A DNA stretch of 64,000 nt, taken from an uncultured bacterium (GTDB taxonomy: Bacteria > Bacillota > Clostridia > Oscillospirales > Oscillospiraceae). The DNA lies in NCBI GenBank assembly GCA_945873205.1, contig CAMCCC010000004.1, positions 1 through 64,000 of the forward strand, in the 5' to 3' direction. Each line of letters starts with the position of its first letter. Positions within the stretch are counted from its first letter, which is position 1. A program made the translations under genes and the position numbers. The notes under the pieces are model-generated. The model searched no databases, was not told where the DNA came from, and saw only the letters and a program-made list of their open reading frames with translations. Shown in pieces: positions 24,444 through 32,267 of the stretch.

Positions 24444-24487
24444 AAAACCGCCTTGCTATGTAAGATACACATAGCATAGACGGTTTT
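24444..24487 (-). promoter_or_regulatory. hairpin around spoIIR ribosome site
   Basis: On the minus strand the outer arms AAAACCG/CGGTTTT and inner arms TGCTATGT/ACATAGCA form an interrupted stem. The AAGGCGG ribosome site lies in its 3' half, eight bases before the start codon. It may repress translation, or act as a plus-strand terminator because TTTTTT follows on that strand. Confidence 0.5.
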
Positions 24488-24537
24488 TTCATATCTTAAA
24501 CAGAAGGCTTGCCCTTCTGGAGGGGCCTATTTCAAGC

Positions 24538-24671
24538 CTCCCTCTGACGAGGGAGGTGGCAAAAATCTTTGATTTTTGACGGAGGGAGAGAATTTATAGG
24601 CCCAACTGACCTGCCTTTCAAGTATCTCTCCCTCAGTCAGCTTCGCTGACAGCTCCCTCGTCAGAGGGAGC
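24538..24671. repeat. palindromic repeat family B, copy 2
   Basis: Same structure as 15691-15825: ends CTCCCTCTGACGAGGGAG, inner arms GGAGGGAGAG and CTCTCCCTC, hairpin TCAGCTTCGCTGA. The next 130 bases to about 24800 hold two more degenerate repeat pieces (CAGGCTCGCCC and CTCAGCCGGCTTCGCCGG with CTCCCCTTGGGAAGGGGAG). These account for most of the 393-base gap between spoIIR and queF; no gene is seen. Confidence 0.85.
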
Positions 24672-24832
24672 CAGGGGGAAGCAGTCCCAGGCTCGCCCTT
24701 ACGGTTCTGATGTGGTGTGGTGGGGAACGAATCTCTCAGCCGGCTTCGCCGGCAGCTCCCCTTGGGAAGGGGAGCCAAGGGTGCAGCGGTTTTTTATGGC
24801 CAATTCTCCTTGAAAAGGGGAGCCTATGGCCT

Positions 24833-25330
24833 TTATCGGTTGTCCACCTTTTCCGGGTACAGGTCGTGCTGGCTCAGCCGCTGCCAGGCCACCTCCTCCC
24901 AGCGGGTGCCGGGCTTGCCGTAGTTGCAGTAGGGGTCGATGGACAGACCGCCCCGGGGGGTGAACTTGCCCCAGACCTCGATGTATTTGGGGTCCATCAA
25001 TTTAATGAGGTCCTTCATGATGATGTTCATGCAGTCCTCGTGGAAATCCCCGTGGTTGCGGAAGCTGTAGAGATACAGCTTCAGGCTCTTGCTCTCCACC
25101 ATCCGCTCGGAGGGGACGTAGGAGATGTAGATGGTGGCAAAGTCCGGCTGACCGGTGATGGGGCAGAGACTGGTAAACTCCGGGCAGTTGAACTTCACAA
25201 AGTAGTCGTTCTCCGGGTGCTTATTCTGGAAGGTCTCCAGCACCTCGGGGGCATAGTCGCTTTTATAGACGGTTTTCTTGTTTCCCAGCAGGGAGAGGCC
25301 CTCGGCCTCGGCAGAGTTTCTTCCGCTCAT
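24833..25330 (-). CDS. queF: NADPH-dependent 7-cyano-7-deazaguanine reductase
   Basis: Reduces preQ0 to preQ1 in queuosine synthesis. The short (unimodular) form has 165 residues. The thioimide-forming nucleophile is Cys56 in [12 protein letters not shown] with Asp63; [18 protein letters not shown] and NHGDFHEDC complete the QueF signature. It lies 20 bases after queT and shares its preQ1 riboswitch. No queC, queD or queE is in the window. Confidence 0.95.
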   Translation of the reverse strand: MSGRNSAEAEGLSLLGNKKTVYKSDYAPEVLETFQNKHPENDYFVKFNCPEFTSLCPITGQPDFATIYISYVPSERMVESKSLKLYLYSFRNHGDFHEDCMNIIMKDLIKLMDPKYIEVWGKFTPRGGLSIDPYCNYGKPGTRWEEVAWQRLSQHDLYPEKVDNR

Positions 25331-25350
25331 GTCTTTTGTCTCCTTATCCT

Positions 25351-25836
25351 TTATTCAAACTTCCCAATTTTCCACAGGGCCCGCAGCAGCAGCGCCCCAA
25401 CAATGCCTGAGATAATTTGCCCTACCAGCAGGCTGCCCGCCATAATATAGTATGGCACACCCAGCAGCCAGCTTAACCAGGAGGACACCCCCAGCGCCGG
25501 GATCAGCGTGATGGGTAAAATCACCCAGTACTGCTTTGCCCTGTGCCTGCCCAGCATGGCGCAGCAGCCGGCGGTCAGCAGGCCCACCAGCCCGCCGCCC
25601 ACAATGTCAAAAACCCCCAGGCCGCCCATCAGCAGGTTGGACAGCAGGTTCGCCAGGCCCAGCGGCACCACCAGGAACGGAAACAGATATGCCACAGCAT
25701 AGACGGCGGTTGCAATCCGCACCTGGAACTGGCCGAAAGCAAAGCTCTGGGTCAGCAGCATCAGCACGATGTAGATGGCCATCACGGCCCCGGAAAAGCA
25801 CAGCTTCTGGGTCTTGCTCCAATTTTTCATATCCAT
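25351..25836 (-). CDS. queT: queuosine precursor ECF transporter S component
   Basis: A 161-residue membrane protein with about five or six helices, the substrate-binding (S) component of an energy-coupling-factor importer for a queuosine precursor. [20 protein letters not shown] and [20 protein letters not shown] are QueT-like. The shared ECF ATPases are not in the window. The ATG at 25836 follows GGAGGTGACG at good spacing. Co-transcribed with queF behind a preQ1-I riboswitch. Confidence 0.88.
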   Translation of the reverse strand: MDMKNWSKTQKLCFSGAVMAIYIVLMLLTQSFAFGQFQVRIATAVYAVAYLFPFLVVPLGLANLLSNLLMGGLGVFDIVGGGLVGLLTAGCCAMLGRHRAKQYWVILPITLIPALGVSSWLSWLLGVPYYIMAGSLLVGQIISGIVGALLLRALWKIGKFE

Positions 25837-25853
25837 TTTCGTCACCTCCAGAC

Positions 25854-25884
25854 AAAAAGGGCGTGCCTAAAACAAGACACGCCC
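25854..25884 (-). terminator. riboswitch expression-platform terminator
   Basis: Minus strand: GGGCGTG, a 12-base loop, CACGCCC, then TTTTTGT. It lies between the preQ1 aptamer and the queT ribosome site, so ligand binding would be expected to cause termination. Confidence 0.85.
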
Positions 25885-25911
25885 ACAAATCCTTTTCGTA
25901 TTTGTTTTCGT

Positions 25912-25951
25912 CCCTAGTTTTGTTTATAGACAGGATGGTTTCGAACTGTCT
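25912..25951 (-). promoter_or_regulatory. preQ1-I riboswitch aptamer
   Basis: Minus strand: stem AGACAG with CTGTCT closing the loop TTCGAAACCATC, followed directly by the A-rich tail ATAAACAAAACTAGGG. This matches the H-type pseudoknot plan of class I preQ1 riboswitches (stem, C-containing loop, tail ending in CTA). Terminator and queT-queF lie downstream. Confidence 0.85.
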
Positions 25952-25997
25952 GCCGCTAAGCGGGCTTATTCTAGCACAGGCCGGTTCAGATTGCAAG

Positions 25998-26870
25998 TCA
26001 ATCTTCCAGCCTGCCCACGCATACCGCGCTCTCGCAAAAGCCGTATTCCCGCCGCAGCGGGGCGCAGACCCCTTCCAACGCCTGCCCCGGGGCGAACACC
26101 CCGAATACGGCGGAGCCGGTGCCGGTCATGACGGCGCCCAGAGCCCCCGCGTCCAGCAGGCGGCTTTTGATGTCCGCCACGGTGCGCATCCGCCGGTCGT
26201 CCACGTCCTCAAACACGTTGTACATCCGGCGGCACACCTGGCCCAGCTGCCCCTCCCGGATGGCTGCCGTCAGCCCGGCGGTGTCCGGGTGGCGGCGCAG
26301 AGGCATCTGATCCAGCTTGCGGAACAGCTCCGGCGTAGAGATGGAGAACTCCGGCTTACACACCACAAAGGCGCAGCCCGGCAGGGCGGGGAGAGCCTCC
26401 AGCTTCTCCCCGCGGCCGGTGGCCAGGGCCGTGCCTCCCGCCACGCAGAAGGCCACATCAGAGCCTACGGAGCAGGAGAGCTTCTCCAGCTCCCCGGTAC
26501 TCAGCGCGTGGTCAAACAGACGGTTCATCGCCCGAAGCACTGCCGCCGCGTCGGAGGAACCGCCGCCCATCCCCGCGCCCACCGGCACCGCCTTTTGAAT
26601 CTCGATCAGTGCCCCCTGGCCCTGCCGGCCGATGGCCTCCAGATAGCACAGGGCCGCCTTCACCGCCAGGTTCCGCTCATCCCCGGGGATGAAGGGCAGG
26701 CTGGTTTTGGCCCGCACCTTCCCCGTGTCGTTGAGGGTAACGGTGACCGCGTCCGCCAGGGAGATGCTCTGCATCACCATGGTCATCTCGTGGAAGCCGT
26801 CCTCCCGTCGCTTCCCCACATCCAGGGAGATATTCAGCTTGGCATATGCCTTTTCGTGTACTGTTTTCAT
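25998..26870 (-). CDS. ispE: 4-diphosphocytidyl-2-C-methyl-D-erythritol kinase
   Basis: A GHMP-family kinase of 290 residues in the MEP pathway to isoprenoids. It phosphorylates the 2-hydroxyl of CDP-ME. The start MKTVHEKAYAKLNISLDVG is typical. The glycine-rich ATP loop is PVGAGMGGGSSDAAAVL, and the C-terminal GHMP motif includes AVMTGTGSAVFGVF. It is 15 bases downstream of the GH13 gene, so the two are probably co-transcribed although functionally unrelated. Confidence 0.93.
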   Translation of the reverse strand: MKTVHEKAYAKLNISLDVGKRREDGFHEMTMVMQSISLADAVTVTLNDTGKVRAKTSLPFIPGDERNLAVKAALCYLEAIGRQGQGALIEIQKAVPVGAGMGGGSSDAAAVLRAMNRLFDHALSTGELEKLSCSVGSDVAFCVAGGTALATGRGEKLEALPALPGCAFVVCKPEFSISTPELFRKLDQMPLRRHPDTAGLTAAIREGQLGQVCRRMYNVFEDVDDRRMRTVADIKSRLLDAGALGAVMTGTGSAVFGVFAPGQALEGVCAPLRREYGFCESAVCVGRLED

Positions 26871-26885
26871 CCGTTTCTCTATCCT

Positions 26886-28565
26886 TTACAGCTCATATAC
26901 CCGCAGCTCCCAGGGCCGGGCGGTAAAGCCCCCGCCGGCGAGAGGCGCGTCCTTATAGTTGGCAAAGACCAGCTTCCCCCGGGAAAGGGCCATGCCCGCC
27001 GGGGCGGTGAAGGCGCGGGGCCGGGAACCGAAATAACAGATCACCAGCAGCTTCCGCCCCTGATAGCTGCGCTCATATACATAGAAGTTTTTATCCCTGG
27101 GGAAATGCTCTTTATAATCGCCCCAGAGCACCAGCGGTTCCTGCTTCCGATAGGCCAGCAGCGCCCGGTAGAAGTTCAGCAGGGAGTCCGGGTCCTCCTC
27201 CTGGGCGGCCACATTGACCCGGGTGTAGTTGGGGTTCACGCTGAACCAGGGGCTGCCGGTGGTAAAGCCGGCGTTTTTCTCCGCCGACCACTGCACCGGG
27301 GTGCGGGCGTTCTCCCGGCTGGACACCTTCAGCAGCTCCATGGCCTTCTTTTTGCCGAAGAGCTTGCTGGCCACCCGGTAATTGTTGTGGCTTGCCACGT
27401 CCTTGTACATGGAAAGCTCCGGCAGGCAGATATTGGTCATGCCGATCTCCTGCCCCTGGTAGACAAAGGGGGTGCCCCGCTGGAGAATGTACATGGCGGC
27501 CAGCATCTTCCCGCTCTCCACCGGGTAGTCCTCGCTTCCGTAGCGGCTGATGATGCGGGGATGGTCGTGGTTCTCGATATACAGGCAGTTCCAGGCCCGG
27601 CCGGCAAGCTTCTCCTGCCACTGGGAAAAGGCCCGCTTCATGGAGCGCAGGTCAAAGGGCCGCTGCAATATATCCACCAGCAGGCAGTCCGCCGACATAT
27701 GGGAGAAGGCGATCATCTCGTCCAGCACCTTGTCGCCCTTCTCATCGATGTATTGCAGGCAGTCCTCCGCGGAGGTCAGGGGACTTTCGCCCACGGTGAA
27801 GCAGTCGTAGTGGCGCAGCACATCGTCCCGGAACTCCCGCAGGTAGTCGTGGACTGCCGGCAGGTTGGAGAAATGCTTCATGCCGTTGGACATGGGCAGC
27901 TTGGGATAGGTGCTGGGCAGCTCCGGGGTTTTGGCGATGTAGGTGATCACGTCCTCCCGGAAGCCGTCCACCCCCAAATCCAGCCAGAAACGGAGAATGT
28001 CCTTCACTTCCTGGCGGACCTTGGGGTTGGCCATGTTCAGATCCGGCTGCTTTTTGGCGAACAAATGCAGATAATATTCGTCTAAGTTCTCATCATACTC
28101 CCAGGCGCCCCCCTCGAACATACTGGTCCAGTTGTTGGGCGGCAGGCGCTTGCCCCGGCGGCTTTTCTTTCCGGGCCGCCAGTAGTAATAGTCGTGGTAA
28201 GGGTTATCTTTGCCCTTGCGGCTCTCCAGGAACCAGGGGTGCTCGTCAGACGTGTGGTTCACCACCAGGTCCATGAACACCTTCATCCCCCGCTGATGGG
28301 CCCCGTCCAGCACCTGCCGGAACACCTCCAGGTTGCCGTAGTCGGGGTGGATGGACTTGTAATCGGAGATGTCGTAACCGTAATCCGCGTTGGGGGAGGG
28401 ATAGAGCGGGGAGAACCAGATGGCGTCCACGTTCAGACTTTTGATGTAATCCAGCTTGCTGAGAACGCCCCAGAGATCGCCGATGCCGTCACCATTGCCG
28501 TCGCAGAAGCTGCGGGGCCAGATCTGATAGACGGCCATCTCCTTGTACCAGGGTGAAAAAGCCAT
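26886..28565 (-). CDS. GH13 alpha-glucosidase (oligo-1,6-glucosidase-like)
   Basis: A cytoplasmic glycoside hydrolase of 559 residues, GH13 subfamily 31-like. It releases glucose from short alpha-glucosides. Conserved regions: DLVVNHTS, nucleophile Asp205 in GVDGFREDVI, acid/base Glu260 in FTVGES and Asp334 in ENHDHPR. Val206 after the nucleophile is the residue linked to alpha-1,6 preference in oligo-1,6-glucosidases. The usual GFRMDVI has Glu in place of Met here. The start ATG at 28565 follows AAGGAGG. No signal peptide; no sugar transporter nearby. Confidence 0.88.
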   Translation of the reverse strand: MAFSPWYKEMAVYQIWPRSFCDGNGDGIGDLWGVLSKLDYIKSLNVDAIWFSPLYPSPNADYGYDISDYKSIHPDYGNLEVFRQVLDGAHQRGMKVFMDLVVNHTSDEHPWFLESRKGKDNPYHDYYYWRPGKKSRRGKRLPPNNWTSMFEGGAWEYDENLDEYYLHLFAKKQPDLNMANPKVRQEVKDILRFWLDLGVDGFREDVITYIAKTPELPSTYPKLPMSNGMKHFSNLPAVHDYLREFRDDVLRHYDCFTVGESPLTSAEDCLQYIDEKGDKVLDEMIAFSHMSADCLLVDILQRPFDLRSMKRAFSQWQEKLAGRAWNCLYIENHDHPRIISRYGSEDYPVESGKMLAAMYILQRGTPFVYQGQEIGMTNICLPELSMYKDVASHNNYRVASKLFGKKKAMELLKVSSRENARTPVQWSAEKNAGFTTGSPWFSVNPNYTRVNVAAQEEDPDSLLNFYRALLAYRKQEPLVLWGDYKEHFPRDKNFYVYERSYQGRKLLVICYFGSRPRAFTAPAGMALSRGKLVFANYKDAPLAGGGFTARPWELRVYEL

Positions 28566-28610
28566 GGGGAAACCTCCTTCTTGCTGCAATTTTGTTCCGA
28601 TGTTTTCTAT

Positions 28611-28639
28611 ATTCTACCACACAATCCGCCGTTTCACAA
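28611..28639 (-). promoter_or_regulatory. promoter of GH13-ispE
   Basis: Minus strand: TTGTGA, 17-base spacer, TAGAAT. It lies four bases from the -35 box of the divergent surface-protein promoter. Confidence 0.6.
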
Positions 28640-28642
28640 CAG

Positions 28643-28671
28643 TTGACAAGGCTTTGCGGATATGGTATTAC
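28643..28671 (+). promoter_or_regulatory. promoter of Ig-like surface protein
   Basis: TTGACA (28643-28648), 17-base spacer, TATTAC (28666-28671). Confidence 0.65.
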
Positions 28672-28695
28672 TACCTTAGTTGAGAAAGGACATGA

Positions 28696-29811
28696 ATGAA
28701 AATGAGAAAAACTGCAATCTCCCTTGCGCTGGCGCTGCTGCTGGTGCTGGCGCTTTGCCCAGGGGCCTGGGCCCTGGCGCTGGACCCGCAGCCGGACCCC
28801 GGCTATGGGGCTGCCGCGCCCCTGGTCTACTCCTGCGCCGATATCACCTGCAGCGTGGGTGACACTGCCATCATCTCCGTCACGGCCCAGTCGCCGGATG
28901 GGGGCAGCCTCAGCTATCAGTGGTACCGCAGTCTGGACGGCACCAACATGAGCGGCAGCATGATCGTCACCGCCACCGGCATTAACTATTGGGCTGACAC
29001 CGGCAGCGAGGGCACCTATTACTATTTCTGCGCCGTTACCAACACCACGGCCTACGGCAGCAACACCGTCATCTCCGCCCCCATCGCCGTCAGGGTGGAA
29101 GCGGCCAAGGCCCCGGTGATTGAGGGCATCGGCGTGCTGACCCTGCCCAACAAGACCCAGTATAAGGAAGGGGACCGGCTGGTGACCGACGGCCTCTCCG
29201 TCCGGGTCTATACCGACCAGGGCTATTATGACGTTACCGGCGGGCTGGAGTGCTCCCCCGCCACCCTCAGCACCCCCGGCACCCAGACCATCACCGTCCG
29301 CTATGAGAACAAGAGCTGCACCTTCACCGTGGAGGTGGAGGCCGCCAGGGAAGAAGTGCAGAGCATCTCCGTTGCCAGTCTCCCCACCAAGACCAGCTAT
29401 ACTGTGGGAGACCGGCTGGACACCACCGGCCTTGTGGTGCGGGTGGTCACCAATAAGCAGGTGAAGGACGTGACGGAGGGCTTTTCCTGTACCCCTGTGG
29501 TGCTGAGCAGTGCCGGCCGGCAGACCATAAAGGTGATTTACGGCGCCCAGAGCACCAGCTTTGAGGTCACCGTGGCGGAGCGGGCCACCCCCACCCCGGC
29601 GCCCACCGTCACGCCTGCGCCCACTGCCACCGCCGGGCCGGAGGCCTCCGCCAACCCCAGCCCATCCGCAACGCCCCATTCCGGCAGCCACCAGTCCCAT
29701 GAGACCAGCGTCGGCAGCGCTGTCCTCCAGATTGTCCTGGTGCTGGCCCTGCTGGCCCTGGTAGGCCTTGGCGCCTATGTGTACACCGTGCAGCGGAAGA
29801 ACAGAAAATAA
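28696..29811 (+). CDS. surface protein with bacterial Ig-like (Big_3-type) domains
   Basis: A 371-residue secreted, membrane-anchored protein. A signal peptide ends near residue 27 (LLLVLALCPGAWA). An Ig-like region containing SLSYQWYRSLDG occupies about 35-135. Two Big_3-type repeats follow: YKEGDRLVTDGLSVRVYTD...QTITVRYENKSCTFTV and YTVGDRLDTTGLVVRVVTN...QTIKVIYGAQSTSFEV. Then comes a Thr/Pro-rich stalk and a C-terminal helix (VLQIVLVLALLALVGLGAYV) with a basic tail. Ligand unknown. ATG 28696 follows AAAGGA; ATG 28702 is an alternative. Confidence 0.82.
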   Translation: MKMRKTAISLALALLLVLALCPGAWALALDPQPDPGYGAAAPLVYSCADITCSVGDTAIISVTAQSPDGGSLSYQWYRSLDGTNMSGSMIVTATGINYWADTGSEGTYYYFCAVTNTTAYGSNTVISAPIAVRVEAAKAPVIEGIGVLTLPNKTQYKEGDRLVTDGLSVRVYTDQGYYDVTGGLECSPATLSTPGTQTITVRYENKSCTFTVEVEAAREEVQSISVASLPTKTSYTVGDRLDTTGLVVRVVTNKQVKDVTEGFSCTPVVLSSAGRQTIKVIYGAQSTSFEVTVAERATPTPAPTVTPAPTATAGPEASANPSPSATPHSGSHQSHETSVGSAVLQIVLVLALLALVGLGAYVYTVQRKNRK

Positions 29812-29815
29812 CAGA

Positions 29816-29862
29816 ACAAACCACAAGCGCTGGGCTTCAAACCCGGCGCTTGTGGTTTGTTT
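29816..29862 (+). terminator. terminator after surface protein
   Basis: A 15-bp stem, ACAAACCACAAGCGC with GCGCTTGTGGTTTGT, then TTGCTTG. Its right arm also contains the -35 box of the next promoter. Confidence 0.8.
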
Positions 29863-29878
29863 GCTTGTATGCTATAAT
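29850..29878 (+). promoter_or_regulatory. promoter of membrane protein gene
   Basis: TTGTGG inside the preceding terminator stem, 17-base spacer, extended -10 TGCTATAAT ending at 29878. Confidence 0.65.
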
Positions 29879-29911
29879 CAGACTATTCCGGATGAAGGAG
29901 AGCAAGTGCCT

Positions 29912-31129
29912 ATGAACAGGCTCAAAAATGAAAAGAGGATCAGTCTGCCCCTGGCCGCGTTCTGCCTGGTGCTGGCGGTGTTTCTCTGCTATAAATGGTG
30001 GAAGGTGTTCCTGGGCGCCTGCACCGGGGTGATCTTTTCTGATGTGCCCCTGCATATTGAGCTGGCCCTGGGCCATAACGACTATGGCCTCAGCAGCCTG
30101 CTGATCCAGTTGTTCTATCTGGGGGGCGAGGCCTTTGCCCAGCGTGCCCTGGCCCTGAGCCTGACGGTCAATAACCTGCTGGGGCTGTTCACCGTGGCCA
30201 TGCTTGTCCGCTTCCTGCTGCCCCAGCTCAGCCGGCTGGAGGCTCTGCTGGCGGCGGAGCTGGCGGCCCTCTGCGGCCCCTGGCTCATCCCCGGCTATCA
30301 GATGGGCGTCTACCTGAACGCCTATAACGGCAATCTGTACCATAATATGACTGTGCTCTTCAGCCGGACCCTGATCCCGGTCAGCTATATCTGCTTCTTC
30401 CGCTGCTGGTCAGCCCGGCACGGCGCCATCCCCCGGAAGGACTGGTGGGGCTTTGCGGTCAGCTTTACGGTGGTGACGGCCTTCAAGCCCAATTTTGCCT
30501 TCGCCTTTCTCCCTGTGCTGGCGGTGCTGCTGCTGTGGGACCTGATCCGATACAAGGGCAAGTATTTTAAGAATGAGTTCCTGCTGGGCTGCGCCGTGCT
30601 GCCTGCCGGCTTCCTCTGCATCTGGCAGTATCTGGTGCTGTTCAGCAACGACTTTGCGCAATCGGCAACAGAGATGATGCGGGAATTGGATGAAAGCGCA
30701 GAGGATGCCTCCGGCATAGCCCTGCGCTTGGTCTGGGGGACAGAGCTGGTGGCGGTGCTGGTGATGTACCTGCGCTCATTGCTGCTGCCGGTGTACACGC
30801 TGGCGCTCCAGGGCCTGCGGGAGAAGGAGCGCCGCCGGATCGGCCTCTTCCTGGCGGTGGAGGCGGTTGCCCTGCTGGAGGCCACCGTCCTGGTGGAGAC
30901 CGGCTACCGGGCCAATCACGGCAACTTCGACTGGGGTGGTCTGGCCCTGTACCCGTCGCTGTTTGCCCTGTCTATCGGCCTGCTGATCCGCATGCTGCAG
31001 GAGGTGAAGCTGAAAAAGCCCCTGGATATTTTCAAGTGCCTGGTGGGCCTGGGTCTTCTGCTGGGGCACCTGATGGTGGGACTTTACTTCCTCTGGTTCT
31101 TCGGCAGCGGCGGCAGTTTCTTCATTTAA
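29912..31129 (+). CDS. polytopic membrane protein of unknown function
   Basis: A 405-residue integral membrane protein with roughly 9-11 helices. I do not recognise the family with certainty. The long first extracytoplasmic loop (SDVPLHIELALGHNDYG) and later hydrophobic blocks recall GT-C-type lipid-linked glycosyltransferases, but no diagnostic motif is clear. The start ATG at 29912 follows AAGGAGAGCAAG. It stands alone between a terminator and the E2-like gene, with its own promoter. Confidence 0.7.
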   Translation: MNRLKNEKRISLPLAAFCLVLAVFLCYKWWKVFLGACTGVIFSDVPLHIELALGHNDYGLSSLLIQLFYLGGEAFAQRALALSLTVNNLLGLFTVAMLVRFLLPQLSRLEALLAAELAALCGPWLIPGYQMGVYLNAYNGNLYHNMTVLFSRTLIPVSYICFFRCWSARHGAIPRKDWWGFAVSFTVVTAFKPNFAFAFLPVLAVLLLWDLIRYKGKYFKNEFLLGCAVLPAGFLCIWQYLVLFSNDFAQSATEMMRELDESAEDASGIALRLVWGTELVAVLVMYLRSLLLPVYTLALQGLREKERRRIGLFLAVEAVALLEATVLVETGYRANHGNFDWGGLALYPSLFALSIGLLIRMLQEVKLKKPLDIFKCLVGLGLLLGHLMVGLYFLWFFGSGGSFFI

Positions 31130-31239
31130 GCCTGTACCTGCCGGCCTGTTTTCGTACAGAGAGACATAAAATGTCTAGATTTATGGGGGAAACAATTCTT
31201 AATTTCTGCGGAAAAATTAACAAATATTCTATATTTTAC

Positions 31240-31268
31240 TTGTAATCTGCGGCGATAACCTGTATAAT
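31240..31268 (+). promoter_or_regulatory. promoter of E2-like gene
   Basis: TTGTAA (31240-31245), 17-base spacer, TATAAT (31263-31268) preceded by TG. Confidence 0.7.
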
Positions 31269-31323
31269 GTCGATGCAAACCGGATACTTAAAATATTTCA
31301 AATAATCAAAGGCGGGAAACACT

Positions 31324-32202
31324 ATGAGTACATATAAGCGCCGCTTTGGCGACAGAAAGGACGGTCGGCTTGTCCGCTCTCTGCCGGCTTTCAACAAGTT
31401 CATGCCCTACATCATGCCCACCCGCAATGACGGCTGCAACCAGTATGAGGAGAGCTTTGAGGTCTCCGCTGTGGATCGGACTCTCCGCCGCCTGCGCGTG
31501 GATGGCTATAAAGGCATCGGCATCCTCCATTTCCTGATTGCGGCCTATGTCCGCTGCGTATCCATGCTGCCCGGCGTCAACCGCTTCGTGGCCGGCCGCC
31601 GTATCTACGCCGCCGATCAGATCGCCGTTGTCATGACGGTTAAGCGCAGCCTGACACTGGATGCCAGCGAGACCACCATCAAGGTCTATTTTGAACCTAC
31701 GGACACCATCTTTGATGTCTATCGGAAGATGAACGAGAAGATCGAGGAGATCAAGGCGTCCGACGGTAATAACAATACCGAGGAAGTGGCTGAGGCGCTG
31801 TGCCGCCTGCCCCGCTTCCTGCTGCGCTTTGCCATTGCCGTGCTGCGGATGCTGGACTATTTCGGCTGGCTGCCGGAAGCGCTGACGGATGCCAGCCCCT
31901 TCCACGGTTCCATGATCATCACGGACCTTGGCTCTCTCCGCATCGGGCCCATCTATCACCACATCTATAACTTCGGCACCCTGCCTGTGTTCATCGCTTT
32001 CGGCGCCAAGCGGCACGCCTATGAGCTGGACCGGCACGGCAACATGGTGGACCGGAAGTATGTGGACTGCAAGATGGTCATGGATGAGCGCACCGTGGAC
32101 GGCCACTATTACGCCCAGTTCCTCCAGGCCTACCGTTACCTCTTCCAGCACCCGGAGATCCTGGAGACGCCCCCCACCAGAGTGGTGGACGATATCTATT
32201 GA
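31324..32202 (+). CDS. stand-alone 2-oxoacid dehydrogenase E2-like acyltransferase domain
   Basis: A 292-residue cytoplasmic protein resembling the catalytic domain of dihydrolipoyl acyltransferases / chloramphenicol acetyltransferase-like fold. It has no lipoyl domain and no E1/E3 partners nearby. The C-terminal active-site region reads MDERTVDGHYYAQFL (Asp254, Asp259-Gly260), which aligns with the canonical DHRxxDG motif but has Glu255 where the catalytic His is expected; a His follows at 261. SPFHGSMIITDLGSLRIG matches the internal E2 segment. It may be an acyltransferase with altered chemistry or a non-catalytic protein. Own promoter and strong terminator. Confidence 0.72.
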   Translation: MSTYKRRFGDRKDGRLVRSLPAFNKFMPYIMPTRNDGCNQYEESFEVSAVDRTLRRLRVDGYKGIGILHFLIAAYVRCVSMLPGVNRFVAGRRIYAADQIAVVMTVKRSLTLDASETTIKVYFEPTDTIFDVYRKMNEKIEEIKASDGNNNTEEVAEALCRLPRFLLRFAIAVLRMLDYFGWLPEALTDASPFHGSMIITDLGSLRIGPIYHHIYNFGTLPVFIAFGAKRHAYELDRHGNMVDRKYVDCKMVMDERTVDGHYYAQFLQAYRYLFQHPEILETPPTRVVDDIY

Positions 32203-32212
32203 TTTGAACAAG

Positions 32213-32260
32213 AAAACAGTCCGGCGTTTTGCAAGCAGCAAAACGCCGGACTGTTTTCTT
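32213..32260. terminator. strong bidirectional terminator
   Basis: A 20-bp perfect stem, AAAACAGTCCGGCGTTTTGC with its complement, 5-base loop, T-runs both ways. It separates the convergent E2-like and cell-wall hydrolase genes. Confidence 0.9.
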
Positions 32261-32267
32261 TTATCCT

